Shown here piece after piece: positions 37,815-49,093 of a stretch of DNA of 64,000 bases (position 1 is the stretch's first letter; the number at the start of each line of letters is the position of its first letter). Location of the stretch: positions 20,299,479-20,363,478 of the forward strand of contig NC_064762.1 of NCBI RefSeq assembly GCF_011397635.1, written 5' to 3'. The stretch comes from Epinephelus fuscoguttatus (lineage: Eukaryota > Chordata > Actinopteri > Perciformes > Serranidae). The translations under genes and the position numbers were made by a program. Under the pieces are notes generated by a model, which ran no database searches, had not been told where the DNA came from, and saw only the letters and a program-made list of their open reading frames with translations.

Positions 37815-39872
37815 CTATACTAAAACCCAACCTAGATGGAAATGCACTGACCAGCCAACCTTATATTCATTAGTAAGATACTTGAAAAAATAATTTCAGT
37901 GCAAATAAATTCCTTTCTTAGAGAGAATAGTATCCTGAAGGAATTTCAATCAGGCTTTAGAACACACCACAGCACTGAAACTGCTTTTACTAAATTAATC
38001 AGCGACTACAGACTAAATTATGAGGAAAATAACGCCTCAGTTCTTGTCCTCATAGACCTAAGCATAGCATTTGATGTGACCGACCTTGGCAGGATAATCA
38101 GTCGTCTTGAAAAGTTGGTTGGTCTTTCTCACTGTGTGTTAAACTGGTTCAAAACAAACATCAAACAGTTAACATGTGTCTGAGAAACATGACCTCTGTT
38201 CTGGGGTCGCATAAGGGAGCAGCCTTGGTCCATTATTATTCTCACTGTACATGCTGCCACTTGGTAACATCATTAGAGAACACAATGTTTGTTTCCACAG
38301 TTACGGAGATGACACGCAACTGTACATCTCTGCTGAACCAAACAATGCTGCAGCCATAAACTCCATCACTACCTGTCTTTTGGCAATGAAGAAATTAATG
38401 AGCACTAATAAGACAAAACTGAAATCAACTCCCTGGATTAAAGCTATGGTCTACGTTTAGAAAGACGATGAGAAAGATTTGAAAAAAGCATCCCATAAAA
38501 ACGAAATATTACCTGTTCAACAAAAAGTCCGTTGTATCAGCATCACTTTTCAGGCCCAGGTCTTGCCGGAGCTTTCTCCATCAGTCAAAGGATGACCTGA
38601 TGTTTACTCTGCCTTTTCAGAGGCAGACTTATGGTTCCTTTCGGCCTTTGCCAGTGGGGCAAGCAGAGGCCGCTTGCTGCTGTTGTTCTCTTTATTTTCC
38701 ATATCGAAATTCGTTTAGCTGAATCGCTCAGGGCCTTACAAACCACTCGTACTTTCAAATGCGGAGGGGGGTTGGGACGAGGCGGGATGAGGAGTAGAGG
38801 AGTGTCAAAATGGAGCGAGGGGATTGGACGGAGGGTAAGAAAGAGAGAGTGCAAATTTGAGCAAGGAGTAACTCCCATGCGGACCAGATGGCTGTGATTG
38901 GTCAGTTTCTCTGCAGGCCTGCAGCCGCCGGAGAGAATGGATTTTTTTTGGTTCCTTTTGCTCTTCACATTGTGTAGCTAGCACCATTGGGCCATAACCA
39001 CCATCTAAATGATGTTAATAATAATGATCAATCTTTCTAAATGTAGACCATAGCTTTAAATCTAAGGTTACAAGTCTAGGTGTGATTCTAGATTCAGATC
39101 TAAACTTCATGTCCAACATTAACAAGGTGACGAAAACATCATTTTTCCACCTCAGAAACATAGCCAAGGTATGACCATTTCCAAATGAAAATGATGCTGA
39201 GAAATTGATCCATGCCTTTATTTCAAGCCGCCTCGACTACTGTAACGCACCTTTCACTGAGAGATTCAGCTCATTCAAAACTCTGCAGCTCGGCTATAAC
39301 CAGAACCAAGAGGAGAGAGTGCATCAGGCCAGTCTGAGCTGCTCTGCACTGACTTCCTGTTGCATTTAGAATTGATTTTAAGCTCCTCCTCCTTGTATAC
39401 AAAGCCCTAAATTGGCTAGGACCGAGTGACATTGCTAACTCCCTTTGCCTCCAAGAACACTGCTATCATCTGCTGCTGGTTTATTGGAGGTTCCCATCAA
39501 CAGCTGGAGGTAGATCTGGGATGCAACCTTTATCAATTACACCCCAAAGCTATGGAACACACTACTTATAGATATCAGGGAAGCGAGCTCGCCAAATATT
39601 TTTAAAAGAAAGCTAAAAATGCGTCTGTTCAGTTTAGCCTTTAACTAGCCCTGACTTCCTGACACAGGTCTGAAACACTTTGGATGCTTTTACTTTCTAT
39701 TTACTCGTCACGCTGCTGCAACTCTTTTAAATTCTTACATGATTTAATGATTTATAGTTTTCCAACTCTTTATGAATCAGCTCTGTTTTATGTTCACTCA
39801 GTGCTCATACTGCCCTCATTGTAAAGCACTTTGTGCTGCATTTAGTGTATGAAAGGTGCTATATAAATAAAG

Positions 39873-39904
<32 letters not shown>
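37815..39904 (+). mobile_element. L2-type LINE 3' half, broken, with internal foldback insertion
   Basis: 37899-38183 encodes FQSGFRTHHSTETAFTK and SVLVLIDLSIAFDVTD, the start of the RT fingers/palm of L2/CR1-group LINEs. 38174-38460 holds the shifted remains of the [17 protein letters not shown] block (usual ADDTQLY). After a 570-bp interruption it resumes at about 39045 with VTSLGVILDSDLNF and LIHAFISSRLDYCNA. The 3' end is GTATGAAAGGTGCTATATAAATAAAG followed by (TTA)n, typical for teleost L2. Many stops; inactive. It sits in the 3' flank of gene 1 and is absent from the homologous flank of gene 2. Confidence 0.85.
38466..39031. other. Unidentified ~566-bp segment inside the L2 remnant
   Basis: Bounded by inverted copies of an L2 segment, AGCTATGGTCTAC.TTTAGAAAGA (38442-38465 and, inverted, 39032-39055). 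The interior is not L2: it is more GC-rich, with GGCGGGATGAGG and CCTGCAGCCGCCGGAG stretches. I do not recognise it. It may be filler brought in by a rearrangement or a foldback element. Confidence 0.5.
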
Positions 39905-40435
39905 TGTGAGAAGTGATTGAATCAGACATGAGTAAAGATCTGTATAGAGCCAAGGCCAACAGTGCAGTTATGTGCCCCTCTCTCTTCTTCTGACTGGTGT
40001 GTTCATGAGCTTCAAATTGTAATGTGGAAACAACTCTAGAGATAAAGAAGATGTGTTTAATTTACCACTCGGGGCATTTAAACAACATATTGTTGATGAA
40101 AAGCAAAGAAAACGGATCAGAAGAGCCATGAAATGTGATCAGAAACAAATTTTTCAGATTATTCCCAAACCACATGAATGCAGCACAAGGCAGAGTAGGT
40201 AACTAGGACGTCTGTTATTTGTCCCTTAAAGAAAGACTTCTTCTTCCATTGCTGTTGAAATGATATCCAGCACCTCCTACTGTCTGTGTATCAGCTCCCA
40301 CCATATGCTGAAAACACATGAGTCTGCATTACTCACGGCAAATTAAACCCTTATGTGAGAATGTGAGCTCATGACTACAGGCCTACTGAGCTGGGCAAAG
40401 TTGTTATGAGTAAAATGTAATGACAAAAGGGATTT

Positions 40436-40901
40436 GCAGTTTTATTGCACTTTTATTTACCGTTGATTAATTACCTACAATAAAAGATGATGATCACGAT
40501 AGACTGATAAAGCACATAATAAGCCCCTGTGTTCACAGAAGACATTTTGGCATAGTAAAAGCGCAGGCGTAAATAATTAAAACAATTAGAGTTGAATTCC
40601 ATATTTAGCTGTTTAGGTGTCACGGTCCTGGTATTACACGTGCTGGCTGAGTCACACTGTCATGGCTCACTGGGACACTTGAATAGAACAGAGCCATTGT
40701 TATTGTTACCAGAAACACCTTTGCTTTTCTTAGAAGTCAAAATGTCTGCTGTGAAAAAGTGGTGTACAGTGCTTCTGTCATCAGGCACAGTGAGAAATAA
40801 CATGTAATAGGAAAGAAAAAACAGACCAAAATTTAAGTGATAAAAATTTGAACGTTGCCTCTTCTTAAGCTTCTTGTGTTGGCTGTGGAGGCAGGGCTTA
40901 A
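40436..40901 (-). terminator. Gene 1 3' UTR with possible poly(A) signals
   Basis: After the stop at 40902-40904 the minus strand has AATAAA-type hexamers near 40438-40456. The corresponding stretch of gene 2 (near 50276-50300) also has AATAAA-type hexamers, and the sequence between stop and signal is homologous in the two genes. The cleavage site is not determined. Confidence 0.3.
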
Positions 40902-43900
40902 TTACTTGCATGGGCATCCGAAGCGAACTTTGTAGTCACGGCACGTGCCAGATTTCTGGTCCGTTTTGCGGCAAACAAATCCCTGAGTTGGATTGTAGCT
41001 GCAAAATGATACCAAACAGTCAGTGTGATATTTAAAGCAAGGGAATACTGAGAGAAAACAAGAACTTCTCAATAATGGGTTACATTGTTAAAACGATACA
41101 TGTAATTGAGCATAGCGTTAATTCAGGCAGGATGTGATGTCAAGCTCAGCTCACACCCCAGCTACATCAGCTGATCTCAAACAGCCTGATTGATGGAAGG
41201 GAGTCAGCTGATAGACCACATGATTCCTCTCTATGCAACCAGTTGGCATAATCTCATTCAGGACACCCTATTAAACTGCTCTGGTCTGCCTACTGTTGCT
41301 GCGTCCTCTGCAAGCCGCTTTGCAACCTGCCTCCATCCCAGCTCCTACTTTTCATGTTGTGTCTGACTTATCAGTAATGTTGGTTCTGTTCTGTTCCTGG
41401 GGGGGTCTTTGCTGCTGCTCTCCCTGCCTTTGCCTTTCCATGTAGGCGCATGGAAGGGCAGGGAGGTTTGCATTTCTGCCTCAGGCTTTCCTCATTTGCA
41501 CATGGAAGGGCAGAGCAGTTTGCTCTCTCTGCCTTAGGGTTTCCACGTAGGCGCACGATAGAGGCTCATTGTGTAGGCCCAAGGAAAGGCAGAGAGGCCC
41601 CAGAACAGAGCCTTACTGCCAAATATAATTCTGCAAATGGAAAGAAAGGGTTTTTGCCACAAGTGTTTTTGACTGTACTATAAAATACTGATCTGCAGCA
41701 GTGTTTCTCAAATGGTGTGCCGCGGGATTTTGTGGTAATACCCCACATAATATTTGCAATATTCAACTGGGCCTATACAAAAAGTTATGAATGAATTTCG
41801 AATTGACTTTATCAGAATGTTGTGCGCACTCATTTCCTAATAAAGAGGCAAACTAGTTAAAAAATGTAATTTAATTAAAAAAACCTTCACAGGGAACCTA
41901 TTGGTGGCTGTTCACGCGTGGGAATTATAAGTGTGTGACACATGAAAAGCCCTGATTGGCAGCCAGTGCGAGGGATGGTAACATTTAAAAGGACAAAGCT
42001 GTGAATGGGACAATGGAACGTTTTATTGTATGGATCAAATTACAACAAAGCACCTGTCCTTTTTTCTTATTTTTATCATCTTATGTTGTGATAAAAGTGA
42101 TAACACATGTTATAGAAGCTGTTGTGCACACATATAAATACAGATGTTGAGATTTTGGCTTGCCCTTTGGTTTGAAAAGTTTGAAAACCACTGATCTACA
42201 GTATTGTTACTCGGTCAAATTACAATTAAATCTGTTCTTAGCCTATCTATTCTCATGTTGTTCTTGGTGTCAGGCGTAACTTCTTGTGAAATATCTCAGA
42301 TATCCAATGAAAATAGAATAATTAGTCAGAAATAATGAACACCAATAAACTGGCTTATTCATGTTTCTTACTCTTTAGACCACAAAAAGCTTTGTTTTCT
42401 CAGACAAAGCTGTTAGCAAAAGAATAAAGTAAAGCTCAGACATTATGTGCCTATTACCCAGTTTCCTCATGGGGCTCATTAAAATTTCATCTAATCTAAT
42501 GTAAATGTGCATCTACAAAGTTTCGATTCACTGTTTAAGCAGTAGCTCCAGGCAGTACATCTTGGTGATTTGGAAAGTTTGGGAAAGAGTTTTTAATGTT
42601 GAAAAGAATTGATTTATTGTTGGGTTGTTGGGAGAAAAATTAGTACATGCAAACTTTTAAATTGTTTCCCTGTGAGGCAACTTACATATGGAGGATCTCC
42701 CCTGTAGAGATGGCTGGGGTCATTGTGTCAGTAGTAACAGCCTCAATGTAGAGTGGGTGCTCACAGATCTGTCCTGGGTTTTCTTTCTTCAGGTTACTCA
42801 AAAGTTCCCAGTCCCCTGTTCCACTGGGATCATCCCGGTCATACCACTTGGTCCAGCACACTGCAGGGAGCAATAAAGGAGAGACTGGGTGACTGGTGGG
42901 GAACTGTGTCACCTAAGTATTATTCTAAATGGATGCTCATATGCACACGAACAATGAAAGAGAAAGGGAAATCCACTTTGCATTAGCAGCTTAACACTGC
43001 ACAAGAATATACGCATACAGTACCTCCTCCACCACAGAAAGGGGGGTGGCAGCTGAAACGAACACGATAATCATTGCACATCTTTTTGGATTGGTCCTGG
43101 TTTCTGCAGATGAACCCTGAAGTTGTGTCACTCCTGAAAAAAAACAACAAACAAACGCAGAAGCACACTTACTAAAAGCGATTTATATATAGTGGCATAG
43201 CTCCAGGGATGGCAAAGTCAGGTTTGCCACTTTGGCCCAAATTAAAATATCTCCAAACATTTTGTACAGACATTTATGCTCCCCAGATGATGACTTTTCC
43301 TGGCATTGGTGATCCCCTAAATTTTGATTTTTTAATCTAAAGTAGTCCATACCCATTGAGTGCACAGTTGCCCACGTACAGTTTCATATGGTGTGCGTTT
43401 GGGATACAGGTCATAGGAAATTGCAGATTAAATAGTCAGCTGAACCCATTAAGAAGAGCAATGTATTCAGACAGAGTTTTTGTGAATTTGATAGTACGAT
43501 TGCTTTATTGAAAGTACAGTAGTGCCTTTGCCAATAGTGGGATAGTTAGTGGGCTAAAACTGTACATTAGTAGTTGAGGTAGCACGTTGAAAGGCAGATA
43601 GTTAAAGTCATTACCTTATAGAGGCTAAGTTTTAGTAAGTTTTCCAACTTTTGCCAAGAGGGAACTTTAGATATTGGTCCCTAGATTATGTTCACCGAGT
43701 TTCATGCAGATCAGTCAAACTACCTAGGACGAGATCGATTTTAAGTGTTTTTCAAAAAAATCAAAATGGCGGAAAATCTATATGACCGGAAGTTATGGGT
43801 TCTTGAGGCAAATTTGTTCCTCATGAGGAGAGGCATCTCTGTGCAAAGTTTCATGCATCTACAACATACGGGGCATGAGATATGCCCATTTACAGTTTGC

Positions 43901-46351
43901 AATTTCAATCGGTTGCTATAGTGCCCCCCTTTGGCCAATTGATGTAATGCTTCAATTGCATCCTCCCATGACCCTCTACCACTGTGCCAAATTTCACATG
44001 GATTGACCAAGTCAGTGAGGAGAAAAACATGGAACAGACACACCCACAGACAGACAGAGTTTTCATCATTATATAGTAAGATATAGTAAGATGCGAACAC
44101 CTGCAAAGCTTCTGCTATTCCCATCAGTTAGTGCTAATTGGGTAACATTATATGTGCATAATATCAGCATGTCAACATTGCCATTGTCAGCATGGTAGCA
44201 TGCTAATGTTAGCATTTAGCTCAAGCCCTCCGCTGTTCCTAAAAACAGCCTAATGTCTGCAAATAGAGATGGACAACACGTCTCCACTTCCTCCTACTGA
44301 ACAAAAATAAGACCAAAATATCCCAGAAATGGTTGCTGCCATCTTGTGCCGGTGATCATTTGGAGCCAGAGACTGCGCAGTAGCGACCCCGCAGCATCAG
44401 GTACCCTCCCAAACACTGCTGATCGCGAGCAGCATCATCATTACAAGCACATGGTTTGGCACATTGCTCTCAATCATGACGTAAGCCACCCTTTTATAGC
44501 ATTAAATAACTCAGTTAAAACCAGATATATCAGAAAAAATGAACACTTGAACATCGACATGATAAGAACTGCTGAAAATGCCAGAAACCATCTTTGGGAA
44601 AAATCTGACTGGCATGTACTTTAACAAATTCTCACCCTGACCTCATCACGTATTGGTGTTTAGTCATGGACTTGTTGGTTGTTAATGTTTTGGGACGCTG
44701 TGTCAAGTTCTACATGTTACATGCATTGTCTGCTTTCAAGATACACTTCCATTTTCACAGAACATTTAAGTTTACATACATTATTTTTCAAGATAAAGAC
44801 ACTACATCAGTACAACACCATAAATTGACTTTTTTTCTTCCAACAACACACACATGGTGAGGTTTAGGCAACAAAAGCACATGGTGAGGTTTAGGAAAAT
44901 GAACAGGGTTTGGCTTTAGAATCTTATGGGACATGAACACTGCACTCTCGAGTAAAAGCCACTGTTTGCTGGACTAATCAACCACCCAAGGCGACTTTCA
45001 GCGCCTTAACTTTTGTCTTTGTCCCACAGCGTTTCTCCCTGATGCCGCCAACACCATTACACTATAACACCAACCAGCCGTGTATCATGCCAACGTTAAA
45101 CAATGCCTTATTTTGTTGGTTTCTGCATCACAAGTCACTGTCCAAAATGCCCGATTCTGACGGCTCCGGAGTGAGACCAGGCTTTGAGTTTTTAGTTTGG
45201 CACATTTCCCATACGCTATCATGGATGGGATGGGGTTAATCACCTATACTGCCGCCAGCCACCAGGAGGCAGTCGAGATATTTTGGCTTCATTTCTGGGG
45301 AGCTGTCACGTTGTCCATCTTTAAATACAGTTGATGGTACAGCCTCATAGAGCCTAGCATTTGCTTATTCTGTGTTTTTCTGGTGCTCATTGGTTACCAA
45401 GTGCTTGACTGATCAATAGAACAGAATGAATTGTCGAAAGTGAAATCAGTGGAAATATCTTCAGTCTCACCAGGTAAACAAACACATACAGTAGCAACAT
45501 CAATGCAACACATTCAGTAGAATACAATATGAATCACTGCATCAAATGCATTCTAATTATTCACACTCCTACTCACTTATAAATCACATCCCCTGCTGCC
45601 GCCACACTGAGTCCAGACAGAGTTTGGGCCTCAATATCCTGTGGTTTAGAGCAGATCTTCCCTGGGTTCTCTTTGTGAAGGTTATAGAGGGTTTCCCAGT
45701 CTCCAGTTCCAGAGGGGTCGTCTCTGTCAAACCAGTCTGTCCAGCACTCTGGACCAAAGTATTCACAGCGGGATGAATTAATAACAAGACATTTGAAATC
45801 TGTCTGTAAATGCTGGGATTTGTCAAATGTCAGAAAAGATACAAAGGCGAATTAAATGTGAATGTAAAAACAAAAGGTGTAATCTGCTTACGAATGTGGG
45901 TGGGATAGTAGCAGGGCCACCCTGAATGTAGTTAAACAAACAAACAGTGGTTGTCAAACCTTTCTATACAAAGTGAAACACTTCAGTCTGCACTTTAAAT
46001 GTCAGGATTGCGAGTGAAAAGAATCTCCAACCTGGCTTCACTGGAAGGAGGGAGACGGGCTTAGCCACAAGCTGCTGGTCGCTTTCTGTCAAAGGTAATC
46101 AGAAAGACGTTGTATACTGTGATTGCATTTATTCCTGATAACAGGGTCGTCAAAAGTTTACATACTATCATGAAGTTACTGAGATCAACCTACCTAAAAA
46201 CAATCCTGCAACAATGGCGACACTTAACTGTGAGACAGAAGAAAAGAAAAAAGGTTACAATCACAGGATATAACATACTGCATACAGAACTGTAAATTTG
46301 TATTGAAAAATATGGCCATATAATACAAAGTCATATTACCAGTTTGATCAT
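40902..46351 (-). CDS. Gene 1: secreted protein with two WxxW/CysD-type domains, complete
   Basis: Coding exons, in transcript order: 46340-46351, 46194-46227, 46032-46085, 45892-45921, 45577-45748, 43024-43133, 42686-42860, 40902-40998. All introns are GT-AG and the phases match; the 684 nt give 227 residues plus TAA. The protein starts MIKLLSVAIVAGLFL, a signal peptide (residues 1 to about 15). A short linker follows, then a 30-nt exon encoding GWPCYYPTHI. Domain 1 (about 45-132) begins CWTDWFDRDDPSG and domain 2 (about 139-226) begins CWTKWYDRDDPSG. Each domain continues with a NPGKIC/NPGQIC-type motif and a GF(I/V)CR..DQ...C.DY(R/K)VRF.C block, the Mucin2_WxxW (CysD-like) signature. In that family WxxW is a C-mannosylation site, and CysD domains of gel-forming mucins self-associate; a mucus or matrix role here is inference. 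Each domain is split over two exons at the same place. Hybrid names such as mucin-5AC-like or CILP-like would overstate the match, because there is no vWD, PTS or other mucin region. Confidence 0.88.
41285..41690. repeat. Unclassified GC-rich intron segment
   Basis: Contains imperfect internal repeats (TTTCCATGTAGGCGCATGGAAGGGCAG at about 41435 and TTTCCACGTAGGCGCACG at about 41540, with CACATGGAAGGGCAGAG between). Part of the last intron of gene 1; not found in the gene 2 intron. Confidence 0.4.
41699..42193. mobile_element. hAT-like non-autonomous element (495 bp)
   Basis: Ends CAGTGTTTCTCAAATGG / GTTTGAAAACCACTG with 8-bp duplication ATCTGCAG (41691-41698) and ATCTACAG (42194-42201). Same family as 26264-27889. 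It lies in the last intron of gene 1 and is absent from the homologous intron of gene 2. Confidence 0.8.
43190..43360. repeat. Common intronic fish repeat, gene 1
   Basis: GGGATGGCAAAGTCAGG, TTGGCCCAAATTAAAATATCTCC, AGACATTTATGCTCCCCAGATGATGA, TGGTGATCCCC. The same family recurs in gene 2 introns at 57955-58058 + 62242-62480 and 63060-63410. Confidence 0.6.
43640..44090. repeat. Dispersed fish repeat fragment in gene 1 intron
   Basis: Contains GTTTCATGCAGATCAGTCAAAC, CAAAATGGCGGAAAAT, GTTGCTATAGTGCCCCCC, CAAATTTCACATGGATTGACC and CACACCCACAGACAGACAGAG, a block common in teleost genomes. Confidence 0.55.
44100..45570. other. Gene 1 intron between the two exons of domain 1
   Basis: Contains GGTGAGGTTTAGG repeats (44865-44895) and segments homologous to the region just before 63840 (45400-45570), evidence that D1 of both genes is orthologous. 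No separate gene. Confidence 0.5.
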
Positions 46352-46650
46352 GATTGCAGATAATGGATGATCTTTAAAACTGTAAGGGAAGTTATTTGCA
46401 TTTAGGAACAAATATGAATGTATAGTAACATCTTAATTTTAAATGCATTTTAATTTAAAACATACATTTACAAATATACCCAATCATAAATACATAGATA
46501 GTTGAATACCAGTATCTTTGACGGTACATATAATTCTAAAAATTAAGTTCAGAGTAGACATTATGTTACCTCTCTCTGCAGAAACAAACACACTCACCCA
46601 CAGGACCGCTCAGTTGAACAGTATGGCTGCTTACACCTCTGTGTGGCTTA
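46340..46650 (-). promoter_or_regulatory. Gene 1 TATA-like element (46676-46682), 5' UTR exon and start exon
   Basis: On the minus strand GTATTTAAG lies at 46675-46683. About 30 nt downstream a non-coding first exon probably begins (near 46650). It ends at 46598 with CCTGTGG followed by the donor GTGAGTG. The next exon has a strong acceptor (CTTCCCTTACAG) and runs 46379-46340, with the start ATG at 46351. The ATG was chosen because only this reading frame joins the hydrophobic exon at 46227-46194 and leads in frame to the WxxW exons. The transcription start is inferred from TATA spacing only. Confidence 0.55.
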
Positions 46651-47040
46651 ATGAGGCTCTCTCCTGTCTCTCAACTTAAATACACATCTGGAAAATACTT
46701 GAATACATGTTCTGCAGACCTCACCCCGAGAAAACAATGCACATGTTGGCACAATAATTTTCACATTTGAAAGGGTTAATTTAGAACAGAACGTGTGAAG
46801 ATAAGGTGTCCGCCATTCTTCTGTGGTCACTTTAAACCTTCTCTGCATACCTGTTTCATGCAGACAAATGTAAATACAAAGGGATGCAAATGTGTCGGTT
46901 TCACAATAGGGTAAAAAACATATCCTGTTTCAAATTCTCAGATTGCAGCATTTAAGACCCTTAACTGCAAAAGAGGTCATTATGACACAGAGTACGTGTT
47001 GTGAAGTCGACCAGATCCTATTCCCAATTGGCCAAAACAT

Positions 47041-47308
47041 GCCGTGGAAGCCCACATTTGCACAAAAGCTATTGTGAAGCGCATGTGAGCTGGAGAAACT
47101 TAATCTTGTTCCCATGATCTAGACATCTAATGATAACAATCAGAATGCACTAGGAAAGGTACCACCCCAAGTCTGCCGTGGAAGCCCACATTCACACAAA
47201 AGTTATTGTGAAGTGCATGTGAGCAGGAGAAACTTAATCTTGTTCCCATGATCTATACATCTAATGATAACAATCAGAATGTACTAGGAAAGGTACCACC
47301 CCAAGTCT
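47041..47308 (+). repeat. 134-bp direct tandem duplication upstream of gene 1
   Basis: Copies start GCCGTGGAAGCCCACATT at 47041 and 47175 and end at the shared block CCACCCCAAGTCTG. They differ at few bases. About 360 bp upstream of the gene 1 TATA-like element. Confidence 0.9.
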
Positions 47309-47995
47309 GGGTAATGCAGTTTACCTTCATGTGTTCATCAGTGAGTGATCATCATGCAGCACTTGTTAGGGTTAGCACAAGAGCGTGGTTACTCACTTGC
47401 CTAACGACTAATGACTGAATAATTAACAAAATTAACTCTAGTGTCAAGAACACAGGTATCCCGGGCATACATCCCATGCTTGTTTGGCCCATCCGCTTCG
47501 CTCCCAGCCATTCTAAGTAGACTTTCTTGCTCATTATTCTATGTCTGTTGCTCTGTCAGTCAAATAATGACACAGATGGGTTTGTTGAAAGCCCAGTGTG
47601 TCTCATACAGATGCTAAATGGTATATTGTGCGTTTGAATCTAATGCATGGGGATGAGATCAGGCTGTATTAAAAAAAGGGGGGGCTTTAGACTGCTTAAA
47701 GGAATAGTGGGTAAGATTTAGGAGGATTAGTGGCATCTAGTGGTGAGGATTGCAGATTACAACCAGGCGAAACTTCTTGTAGTTAGAATTTTAGTGTTCA
47801 TTGTACAGGAGGTTTTTACCAGGAGCTGAAATATCCGCAGAGGTTTCTTCCTCTCCAAAACAAACTGACCCGATAACAGAAACTGGTAAAAACACTGAAT
47901 AAAGCAGTTTCACACTACAAATCAGCGTTTCTCATATGCTTTTGTCGTGGAGGAGCTCTTATCTCCAGTGGCCAACACAAAAGCGCAAATAGCCG

Positions 47996-48466
47996 TAGTT
48001 TAGTTTAGTTCAGCTTAGTTTAGTTTAGCTTAGCATAGCTAATTTTGGTTTAGTCTGGTTTAGCTCAGGTTAGGTTGAGGTTCAGGTTCAGTTTGGTGTA
48101 TTTTACTCGTTTGGTTTAGTTTAATTTAGCTTAATTTAGCTTACCTTAGCTTATCTTATCTTATCTTATCTTAGCTTAGTTTATTTTGGTTTAGTTTAGC
48201 TCGGCTTGGCTTGGCTCGGTTCAGTTCAGCTTAATTTAGTTTAGTTTGGTTAGGTCTGGTTTAGTTTAGTTTAACTGTGTCAAATTTAGCTTAGCTTAGT
48301 TTAGCTTAGCTAAGCTTAGCTTAGTTTATTTTGGTTTAGTTTAGCTCGGCTTGGTTAAGTTCAGCTTAGTTTAGTTTAGTTTGGTTAGGTTTGGTTTGGC
48401 TTGTTTTGTTTTGTTTATTTTAGTTTAACTTGGTTTAATTTAGCTTAGCTTAATTTATCTTAGCTA
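47996..48466. repeat. Degenerate (TTTAG)n/(CTTAG)n minisatellite
   Basis: About 470 bp of TTTAGTTTAG, GCTTAGCTTAG and CTTATCTTATC variants. Not the vertebrate telomere TTAGGG. Confidence 0.9.
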
Positions 48467-49068
48467 AACAATATGAAAAATGTTACAGAGTTCATTACAC
48501 ATTTCTTTTGTAGTTAGGCTTAGTTTTCTTGTTTTCCCTCTTTAACAGTTGTAAACAGACAAGTCAAATCCATGCCAGTTCAGGGCAACCACATAATCTG
48601 TGTTAAATAAAAAACACAGAAACCAAAAACCCAGGCATGCTCACACATTAGGAGTAAATAGTAGTAGCTATTGCACATACAGGAATATAAGCCATATACT
48701 CATCACAAGAATTTAATGATCAAATGTGTGATTCAGTGCTAAAACCTCAGGCAAAGTTGATGCAATATAAAAGGACATGCAATTTTTAAAAGCACTACAG
48801 GCAGTAGTGACATATTTAGAACTATACTGTAACACAAGCAGGACATGCTGTCAGCAGCAGCAAATTCATGAGTAATTTGCTACTGCTATAAGGTGCTTTA
48901 TGATTTTACATGTTTCTCTGTGTGCACTGTGTTCCACCCCATTGCTTGTATTCTGGTATTGTATGACAAGACAAGTATGGCTTCCATTTGTATGCCTCAC
49001 AGTCTGCACTCAGCACTTTAAAAACCAGGGTAGTGCACAGTTGTGTCCACTGTTGCCTTATGTATGCT

Positions 49069-49093
49069 CTGATGAAGGTCAAACAGACCGAAA
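49069..49093 (+). ncRNA. Hammerhead-like core in a PLE-terminus relic
   Basis: CTGATGA, then a GGTC/GACC stem with AAACA loop, then GAAA: all conserved core boxes present, but an extra A lies between CTGATGA and the stem. AATAAAG follows at about 49100 and GTGTGCGGC at about 49131, as at other PLE ends in this window. Stem I/III pairing could not be shown. Confidence 0.35.

Noticed and set aside
38631..38897. 88-codon ORF inside the L2 interruption
   Set aside because: No domain; overlaps an opposite-strand ORF; lies in a rearranged segment.
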